DNA from: a virus
Length of the DNA stretch: 25,348 nucleotides
IMG/VR virus record: IMGVR_UViG_3300031999_000174
Location: 1 to 25,348 of that record
Reading direction: 5' to 3' (one strand)
Shown here: positions 21,231 through 25,348 of the stretch, piece by piece
Position numbering within the stretch: the first letter of the stretch is position 1
How the letters are laid out: each line of letters opens with the position of its first letter
The notes under the pieces: model-generated
Databases searched by the model: none
The model's input: only the letters and a program-made list of their open reading frames with translations
Told to the model about the DNA's origin: nothing
Translations under genes and position numbers: made by a program

Positions 21231-21602
21231 CTATGTGATGGGTGTTTGAGGACATTCTTGTCTTCGCATCCTAAAAATTACGTGTCTACCTTCTCGAGAC
21301 TTTCTCATATAGCCCATTATGGTTAGTTGATTCAAGTAAGATGATTCTACTGCTCGAGCTTTATGTGTCCGTTGGCTTATATTCTCAGCTGTTCCAGCTT
21401 CTAAGCTTTCTAGTGTGAAGTATGTTTTGATAAGGTGTGAGGGGAGGCTTAAGAGAATAAGTTTCTCGTTCTGTGTTAGTTTGATTGGAGAAGTAAGCAA
21501 TGTTAAGATTTGGTGGAGTTCTTTCTGGAGATCGTTAAGTTTGTTGTTTAGGCGTGCATATCCGCGTAAGATTCCTTTCTGTGTTAAGAGATTTTGTCTA
21601 AT
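21231..21602 (-). CDS. Winged-helix DNA-binding regulator with apparent ATT start
   Basis: The C-terminal 80 residues form a winged helix-turn-helix: LTQNEKLILLSLPSHLIKTY, then GTAENISQRTHKARAVESSY and a wing MRKSREGRHVIFRM, as in MarR/TrmB-like archaeal regulators. The first usual start is TTG 21500 (89 residues) without a ribosome site. The frame continues upstream with a coiled-coil-like stretch RLNNKLNDLQKELHQILTLL to ATT 21602, placed 8 nt after GGAGAG (21611-21616). That gives 123 residues and overlaps the GNAT stop by 5 nt. It may regulate this operon. Confidence 0.65.
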   Translation of the reverse strand: MRQNLLTQKGILRGYARLNNKLNDLQKELHQILTLLTSPIKLTQNEKLILLSLPSHLIKTYFTLESLEAGTAENISQRTHKARAVESSYLNQLTIMGYMRKSREGRHVIFRMRRQECPQTPIT

Positions 21603-22080
21603 CTAAGCAGCTCTCCTGTTTCTTGTTTTCTGGAATGTACCGAAGTGAAACTGTGATTCTTTTTTCGCTTGAGCCTGTGTAGAGATTCTTGAAGTTTCTC
21701 GAGTCAATTCTGTTGCCTCTGCCTATGTGTCGTATCTTCCAGTTTTTCAAGCCGCCTCTGACTAGCTGAGGATTGCTGGTTATGATTGTGAAGGGAAGCT
21801 TCGTTTTTTCTGTATAGTATTTTGCCATGAAGTTCAGGAGTCTTCTGCCGACGCCTATGCCTTGATAGTCTGGCAGGACGACAAGCCTGCTAACTCTATA
21901 GTAAATTGTTCCCATGTGGATTTTGATTATTGCGATGAACGCTATCGGTTTCTCTTTGTAGATTGCGACATAGTTTTTTGTGAATGGATTGAGCTGACCG
22001 CTTAGATAATGATAGTCCCTAAAGATTCTCCAGACGTCACCGCTGCAGCTATGAATCCGAATCGAGATTTCTGGTCGCAC
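21598..22080 (-). CDS. GNAT acetyltransferase domain, probably fused to the ABC ATPase by -1 shift
   Basis: The product contains SRLVVLPDYQGIGVGRRLLN, with the GNAT acetyl-CoA motif QGIGVG, and FRDYHYLSGQLNPFTKNYVA plus YKEKPIAFIAI as the N-terminal part. In COG2401 and related proteins, from memory, an ABC ATPase is followed in one chain by this kind of acetyltransferase. Here the two are in different frames overlapping by 79 nt. GTG 22080 can start the ORF, but no ribosome site precedes it. A -1 slip on A9 at 22083-22091 would give one chain of about 362 residues. The substrate is unknown. Confidence 0.75.
   Translation of the reverse strand: MRPEISIRIHSCSGDVWRIFRDYHYLSGQLNPFTKNYVAIYKEKPIAFIAIIKIHMGTIYYRVSRLVVLPDYQGIGVGRRLLNFMAKYYTEKTKLPFTIITSNPQLVRGGLKNWKIRHIGRGNRIDSRNFKNLYTGSSEKRITVSLRYIPENKKQESCLD
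21611..21616 (-). promoter_or_regulatory. Shine-Dalgarno GGAGAG deciding an ATT start
   Basis: GGAGAG is followed by 8 nt and ATT 21602, in frame with the winged-helix protein. The same hexamer, 7 nt before ATG, serves the capsid gene at 14361. Confidence 0.45.
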
Positions 22081-22685
22081 TCTTTTTTTTTACTATACTC
22101 CATTGTGTCTGTTGTAAAGACCCAGTCTGGCTCTAGCCAGTTGACAACATCATAATGGCAAGTTACAGCTATGAAACGCTTCTTAGATTTTCTGATTGCC
22201 TTACTAATCGCAAAGGCTGAGACTTGAGCAACTTCTCTATCCACAACACTTGTGAATTCGTCAAAAACGATTAGGTCTTGCTCGAGGACTAACGCTCTTG
22301 CGATGTCAACGCGCATTTTCTCTCCCTGGCTAAGTTGATCGTAACTTTTGAGCCAGTCTGGGGGGCTAGCGAAGCCGACGCTTGAAAGAGCCTTTGTTAT
22401 GTCTGATACGCTCAGGTTTTCTGGGAAATCATCAAGGATAGTCTTATGTGTATATTTGAAGCCGCAAATGTAAGCTTGTTTGAAGAGGTCTTTTGCTATG
22501 CTTGTTTTGCCTGTGCCGCTGCGGCCTACTATTACGCCGACTTTCCAAGAGTCATCATCAAAGGGTATGTTACCTTTGAAGCGTTTTTCGAGTTTGCAGT
22601 CTAGAAGAGAAAAGCTGCCGACTACAGATTGAGCTCTGAAAGAATCTGTATTCTCCCAACTTTTTACAATGTCGAAAGTCGGCAT
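22002..22685 (-). CDS. ABC-type ATPase (COG2401-like)
   Basis: The 227-residue protein has Walker A GRSGTGKTS (54-62), the ABC signature LSQGEK (118-123), Walker B LIVFDEF (138-144), a D-loop-like VVDRE, and the H-loop in VTCHYDV (176-179). There are no membrane segments and no transporter partner, so it is a soluble ABC ATPase. Its last 26 residues after the A9 run are not ATPase-like and represent the unshifted frame. The ATG at 22685 overlaps the ParB-like gene by 22 nt. Together with the GNAT domain it likely forms a COG2401-type ATPase-acetyltransferase working with the ParB-like protein. The biological role is unknown. Confidence 0.8.
   Translation of the reverse strand: MPTFDIVKSWENTDSFRAQSVVGSFSLLDCKLEKRFKGNIPFDDDSWKVGVIVGRSGTGKTSIAKDLFKQAYICGFKYTHKTILDDFPENLSVSDITKALSSVGFASPPDWLKSYDQLSQGEKMRVDIARALVLEQDLIVFDEFTSVVDREVAQVSAFAISKAIRKSKKRFIAVTCHYDVVNWLEPDWVFTTDTMEYSKKKECDQKSRFGFIAAAVTSGESLGTIII
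22083..22091 (-). other. A9 slippery run joining ABC ATPase to GNAT
   Basis: The minus strand reads AGT AAA AAA AAA GAG in the ATPase frame. In the -1 frame TAG and TAA stops lie directly before the run and the GNAT frame directly after it. Slipping back one base, or one extra A, fuses the two domains. Homopolymer undercalling is the alternative. Confidence 0.6.
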
Positions 22686-23212
22686 TTGAAACCTCCCTTT
22701 ATTGAGAAAGCATATGCTACTTGTTGAGCATGCTCATCTTCACATTCAATGACGACTTCCCATATTGGCTTAAGTTCTGCTGGTATTTCATTATCAGCTT
22801 TATTAAGAAGCCTCTGGAGTTTTTCATCACTAAGAGCCAGAAGATTCTTCAAGTCTTCTCCTTTCCCTAAATCCATAATTCGCCGAAATTCTTCAGCATC
22901 AGCGTCAGGATCATGTTCACCGTGTACTTTGTTAAGAATCTGTCTAAGGAGGCGGCGGTCAACATCATCAACATCACAACGAATAACTTTAACGTGTGAG
23001 AGGCCGAGCTCTCGAGCGACTGTTAACCTCTGTTCTCCATCAGCGATAAGCAAGTCTTTATTCGTAATAATCGGGATAAGGAACCCGAATTTTTCGAAAC
23101 TATCTCTCACTTGTTGAAGTTGCCTTTCACTCATCCGATTAGGATTCTGTCCATCAACTTTAAGATCTTGGATCTTAACGATCTCTTCCCGCGGAAACTT
23201 CGTATTAGCCAT
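22664..23212 (-). CDS. ParB-like nuclease/partition domain protein
   Basis: The N-terminal 75 residues are a ParB/Srx-like domain: IQDLKVDGQNPNRMSERQLQ, then FLIPIITNKDLLIADGEQRL and ARELGLSHVKVIRC. ADGEQR at 57-62 corresponds to the 'DGhhR' NTP-binding/nuclease motif of the family. The middle is helical, and the C-terminus contains WEVVIECEDEHAQQVAYAF, a small alpha/beta unit often seen in viral members. It has no helix-turn-helix typical of true plasmid ParB and no ParA neighbour. In head-tailed viruses, proteins like this are often coded near the terminase. It is the first gene of the minus-strand operon. Confidence 0.75.
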   Translation of the reverse strand: MANTKFPREEIVKIQDLKVDGQNPNRMSERQLQQVRDSFEKFGFLIPIITNKDLLIADGEQRLTVARELGLSHVKVIRCDVDDVDRRLLRQILNKVHGEHDPDADAEEFRRIMDLGKGEDLKNLLALSDEKLQRLLNKADNEIPAELKPIWEVVIECEDEHAQQVAYAFSIKGGFKCRLSTL

Positions 23213-23324
23213 TCGTTCTGCTCAACGCCAATACACCTAGCGACTTTTTCGCTTTTAACATTTGTCATCCGAAATCTTTTAAGGCAATAGATTCTCTAGA
23301 GATTAGATAGGAAGAGGCAGTTAG
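23213..23324. promoter_or_regulatory. Divergent promoter region
   Basis: This 112-nt gap separates the minus-strand structural operon from the plus-strand operon. For the plus side, CGAAA followed by TCTTTTAAG (23270-23284) resembles BRE plus TATA; start of transcription near 23303-23308 would leave GAAGAGG (23311-23317) as ribosome site before ATG 23325. For the minus side, TGTTAAAAGC at 23251-23260 is a weaker TATA candidate about 40 nt from ATG 23212. Confidence 0.5.
23293..23302. promoter_or_regulatory. Candidate operator, 10-bp palindrome TCTCTAGAGA
   Basis: A perfect palindrome lies about 10-20 nt downstream of the candidate plus-strand TATA element, next to the expected transcription start. 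A protein bound here could repress the plus operon. The winged-helix protein at 21231-21602 is a possible binder. Confidence 0.35.
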
Positions 23325-23468
23325 ATGTTGAAGCGAAAGCATAAAATGATGCTTGACTGCAATGGACCAGACAAGCATTCATGTTGTGGGTGTACTCATT
23401 GGGTAAGCGCCCTTCCTGGATATTACTGTGAAGAAATCGTCAACGCTAAAAAAGCTAGAGAGAGTTAA
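23325..23468 (+). CDS. 47-residue cysteine-rich protein
   Basis: ATG 23325 follows GAAGAGG by 7 nt. The product is 47 residues with C12, C20, C21, C23 and C35 (DCNGPDKHSCCGCTHW, YYCEE), consistent with a small zinc- or metal-binding knuckle. It is the first gene of the plus-strand operon, 4 nt before the next. No family is recognised. Confidence 0.6.
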   Translation: MLKRKHKMMLDCNGPDKHSCCGCTHWVSALPGYYCEEIVNAKKARES

Positions 23469-23472
23469 TTAG

Positions 23473-23634
23473 ATGGATCTCTTAGTTCTTTTGGCTCTTG
23501 TTGGAGTTACCCTAGTTTTAGTCGTTGTTGTGATTATTGTTCTTTTGTGGGTTGCTGCTAAGTCTTATGAGATGGGCTGGAATGATAGAGATAGAGGCGT
23601 CTGGATTGGTGACAAAGAAGAAAAGAACCCTTAA
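23473..23634 (+). CDS. 53-residue single-span membrane protein
   Basis: ATG 23473 gives 53 residues: residues 3-28 are a strongly hydrophobic helix (LLVLLALVGVTLVLVVVVII), followed by a polar tail containing SYEMGWNDRDRGVWIGDKEE. It is a small N-terminally anchored membrane protein of unknown function. It overlaps the next gene by 53 nt in another frame, or by 26 nt if that gene starts at GTG 23609. Confidence 0.6.
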   Translation: MDLLVLLALVGVTLVLVVVVIIVLLWVAAKSYEMGWNDRDRGVWIGDKEEKNP

Positions 23635-24400
23635 AGAGAGAATTGCTCAAACCTTCAAGATCATTCTAGATATACCTAATGACCTTCCAGGGCTCCATGA
23701 GCTCATTTATCTTCTATCTTCAATAGGTACGCTGCGTTCTTCAAGTATTCATAGATGGTCACCTTTGAAGATTTCGGACTTTCATATATATGATAAACCA
23801 AATTATCCAGTCAGAATCGATCCTTTCTTGGTCTTCGCTGAAGTTACTTTAAAGTGGAAATGTAAGGATTGTACAACTAGCAAAACAGAAAAAATCTACT
23901 ATGAACTCCCAGGGTTAGGACACCCATATTTACCTGAAAGGTATTGGCGAAGAGAGCCTAGAACAGTAAGAGTATATGTTCCTACTCTTTCATTTTGCGT
24001 TTCTACTTATAAAGCAAGAAAAGAAGCTGAGAGATTAGCTAGAGAAGAAAGCAAGAAACGTAGAGATGCTGAAATGAAAGATTATGAGGAGAGAATAAAG
24101 TTTACGAGAAAGTTTACGAGTCTTGAAGAGCAGATGAATCTAGCTGAGTCTCTTTCTTCTGAAGCTTCTAGGAATATTCAGATTGCCCGTAACCTTAAAA
24201 TCTTGAGTTCACGTTCACTTAAACGGAATTCTCGAAGGTTTCAGGTTGCAGTTTATCGTCTTGTTGAACTTGGTTATAGTCCTGAAGACTTTAGGGAACT
24301 CACTATAAAACATGTTAATCTAATGATGACGTGGTATAGAGTGAAAAAGAATGCTTGCTTAAATGATTCTTCTTGCGGTATGAGGGAGTTTTTTGAATGA
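23582..24400 (+). CDS. Coiled-coil protein with Cys pair, unknown function
   Basis: The start is ATG 23582 (272 residues) or GTG 23609; an ATG at 23537 is also in frame but lies deep in the membrane protein gene. Residues about 85-100 hold a CxxC (KWKCKDCTTSKTEKIYYELP) in a beta-rich domain. Residues about 145-215 form a highly charged coiled coil (YKARKEAERLAREESKKRRD). The C-terminal part is helical and contains YRLVELGYSPEDFRELTIKH. This is the largest plus-strand gene and ends in an ATGA overlap with the next. No family is recognised; it could be a DNA/RNA-binding early protein. Confidence 0.6.
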   Translation: MIEIEASGLVTKKKRTLKERIAQTFKIILDIPNDLPGLHELIYLLSSIGTLRSSSIHRWSPLKISDFHIYDKPNYPVRIDPFLVFAEVTLKWKCKDCTTSKTEKIYYELPGLGHPYLPERYWRREPRTVRVYVPTLSFCVSTYKARKEAERLAREESKKRRDAEMKDYEERIKFTRKFTSLEEQMNLAESLSSEASRNIQIARNLKILSSRSLKRNSRRFQVAVYRLVELGYSPEDFRELTIKHVNLMMTWYRVKKNACLNDSSCGMREFFE

Positions 24401-24504
24401 AGAAGATTAAAGACCCACAGAAAGGATACTGTCCACATTTTAGGGAAGTCATGGACTTGAACGATTGTTATTTCTGCTACTTCAAAAAGGTGAGAAAGAA
24501 ATGA
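24397..24504 (+). CDS. 35-residue Cys-rich mini protein
   Basis: ATG 24397 overlaps the preceding TGA, and its own TGA overlaps the next ATG (ATGA at both ends), which supports translation. C12, H14, C24 and C27 (YCPHFREVMDLNDCYFCYF) could form one zinc site. Function unknown. Confidence 0.55.
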   Translation: MKKIKDPQKGYCPHFREVMDLNDCYFCYFKKVRKK

Positions 24505-24671
24505 AATCTTTAACGCATAGGGAAATCTTGGAAGTTATTCCTGGCGATGTGTGCCGAGGTTGCCTGATTAGACCGTTAGTTTGCAAGAAAAAACAGGTAG
24601 ACCATCCGAGTTTTCATTGTAATGGAATCAGTGTTATCACAAGAATTTTGGAGGCTGCGAGAAATGAGTAG
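24501..24671 (+). CDS. 56-residue Cys-rich protein
   Basis: ATG 24501 overlaps the preceding stop as ATGA; 56 residues. C18, C21, C28 and C40 (VCRGCLIRPLVCKKK, FHC) probably bind zinc. The N-terminus KSLTHREILEVIPGD and the C-terminus are helical. It overlaps the next gene by 8 nt. Function unknown. Confidence 0.6.
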   Translation: MKSLTHREILEVIPGDVCRGCLIRPLVCKKKQVDHPSFHCNGISVITRILEAARNE

Positions 24672-24834
24672 TGTTGAAGATTTGAGGAAAGGGTTAAGGC
24701 ATTTCATTTGGCATTGTCCAATCTGCAAAAAAGAAACTGTACATCGTCCTGTTCACTTAGAGTTTGTTGCTTGTAACATCTGCGACTTGGTTCAGCATAA
24801 ACCTTTGAAAAAGTTGCTTGAGGCTAGAATATGA
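24664..24834 (+). CDS. 56-residue zinc-ribbon protein
   Basis: ATG 24664, 8 nt after GAGGC, gives 56 residues with C18/C21 and C37/C40 (WHCPICKKETVHRPVHLEFV, ACNIC), a clear zinc ribbon. It overlaps the next start by 4 nt (ATGA). Zinc-ribbon mini proteins of this type are common in archaeal viruses, and their targets are mostly unknown. Confidence 0.65.
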   Translation: MSSVEDLRKGLRHFIWHCPICKKETVHRPVHLEFVACNICDLVQHKPLKKLLEARI

Positions 24835-25010
24835 ATGAAGGATATGTTGAAGGAAAGAATCGAACTTGGTATGATGTCTGCAAGAACTGTTCCAGAATAG
24901 TGTCGTCACGGCATACTTCTTGTCCGAAATGTGGCGGTACTGATTTTGAAGGAACCATCAGAGAATCAGATGGTAGAGTTCGACGGAAACCGTTTCTTGA
25001 GGCGACATAG
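24831..25010 (+). CDS. 59-residue zinc-ribbon protein
   Basis: ATG 24831 overlaps the preceding stop and lies 6 nt after GAGGC. C17/C20 and C31/C34 (DVCKNCSRIVSSRHTSCPKC) form a zinc ribbon closely resembling ribosomal or RNA-polymerase-type ribbons (CPKCGGTDFEGTI). The C-terminus is basic (RVRRKP). It may bind nucleic acid or a host transcription factor; this is inference. Confidence 0.65.
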   Translation: MNEGYVEGKNRTWYDVCKNCSRIVSSRHTSCPKCGGTDFEGTIRESDGRVRRKPFLEAT

Positions 25011-25016
25011 AAATGA
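24999..25016 (+). repeat. Junction repeat GAGGCGACAtAGAAATGA, copy 1
   Basis: This 18-nt stretch covers the end of one gene, its ribosome site and the next start (ATG 25013). It differs by one base from the copy at 25331-25348. Confidence 0.7.
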
Positions 25017-25348
25017 AAGCAGAAAAAATAGACGAGTTGAAAGCCTACGTTGAAGGTGTGCTCCACGGCAAAGTTGTAATGGAACAGATGGGATACTGTA
25101 AACGGTGCGGAAAATGGGAAGACCTCCGACTTGGGGTTTGTTTTGATTGTGCAATGCCGAATTGTACTCGCCCAACTTGTCCTTTCAAGAAATTAGTTTT
25201 CAATGTTCATCATGAACGTGTTTGGAAAGACATGGTTTATCGTGATACTGTCAACGGGAAAACTTTGGTTAAGTGTGATAGAGATGAAGGTCCCTGTTCA
25301 GACCAAGAATATGCTGTAGCATCAGATAAAGAGGCGACACAGAAATGA
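25013..25348 (+). CDS. 111-residue Cys-rich protein
   Basis: ATG 25013, 9 nt after GAGGC, gives a complete 111-residue product ending with TGA at the window edge. C29/C32 and C43/C46 (YCKRCGKWEDLRLGVCFDCA) are a zinc ribbon, followed by C51, C56, C88 and C94. The stop overlaps an ATG at 25345, so another gene probably follows outside the window. No family is recognised. Confidence 0.65.
   Translation: MKAEKIDELKAYVEGVLHGKVVMEQMGYCKRCGKWEDLRLGVCFDCAMPNCTRPTCPFKKLVFNVHHERVWKDMVYRDTVNGKTLVKCDRDEGPCSDQEYAVASDKEATQK
25331..25348 (+). repeat. Junction repeat GAGGCGACAcAGAAATGA, copy 2
   Basis: Second copy of the gene-junction repeat at the window edge. By analogy the ATG at 25345 should start the next gene. 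Confidence 0.65.

Noticed and set aside
1-25348. tRNA genes, CRISPR arrays, insertion sequences, integrase or attachment sites
   Set aside because: Reading both strands showed no cloverleaf-like tRNA sequence, no regularly spaced repeats, no transposase or integrase motifs and no long direct repeats.

Overview
The window looks like the structural (late) half of a head-tailed dsDNA virus or provirus (Caudoviricetes type), most likely of an archaeon. Visible evidence for an archaeal host: perfect GGAGGTGAT / GGTGATC ribosome binding sites, candidate TATA-type promoters rather than clear sigma-70 boxes, many tiny zinc-ribbon proteins, and a ParB-like + ABC-ATPase/acetyltransferase (COG2401-like) pair. 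A signal-anchored beta-sandwich protein at 4293-4748 resembles, from memory, proteins common in Bathyarchaeia-like genomes. The exact host is an inference. No integrase, replication or lysis gene is in the window, so virus versus provirus cannot be decided.

Layout. From 23212 leftwards all genes are on the minus strand and tightly packed, often with ATGA/TAATG overlaps. In order of transcription: ParB-like, ABC ATPase, GNAT, winged-helix protein, ASCH protein, small terminase candidate, zinc protein, large terminase, zinc ribbon, small membrane protein, portal, mini MuF-like protein, DUF2213-type protease, scaffold candidate, decoration protein, HK97-fold (encapsulin-like) capsid protein. Then comes a cassette of about 4.3 kb with a glycosyltransferase-methyltransferase, fibre-like modules and beta-sandwich proteins. 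After it follow the neck and tail: connector, a glycosidase-like/head-closure fusion, a tail terminator with an added beta-sandwich, zinc protein, tail tube, membrane-anchored protein, tail assembly chaperones, gp10-like protein, short tape measure, and a large baseplate hub/fibre protein running off the left edge. From 23325 rightwards lies a divergent plus-strand operon of eight small, mostly cysteine-rich proteins.

Most unusual: (1) three places where an open frame with no usable start codon begins just before a homopolymer and is joined to the upstream gene by a -1 shift: T6G in the tail chaperone, A9 between a small ORF and the glycosyltransferase-methyltransferase, and A9 between the ABC ATPase and the acetyltransferase; (2) three genes whose protein-like N-termini lack ATG/GTG/TTG but have ATA or ATT exactly 8 nt after a Shine-Dalgarno sequence; (3) glycan-type domains built into neck, terminator and hub proteins, suggesting a virion specialised for a glycosylated cell surface. 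Homopolymer undercalling in sequencing is the main alternative for (1).

The window is almost wholly coding. No gene-free stretch exceeds about 112 bases.
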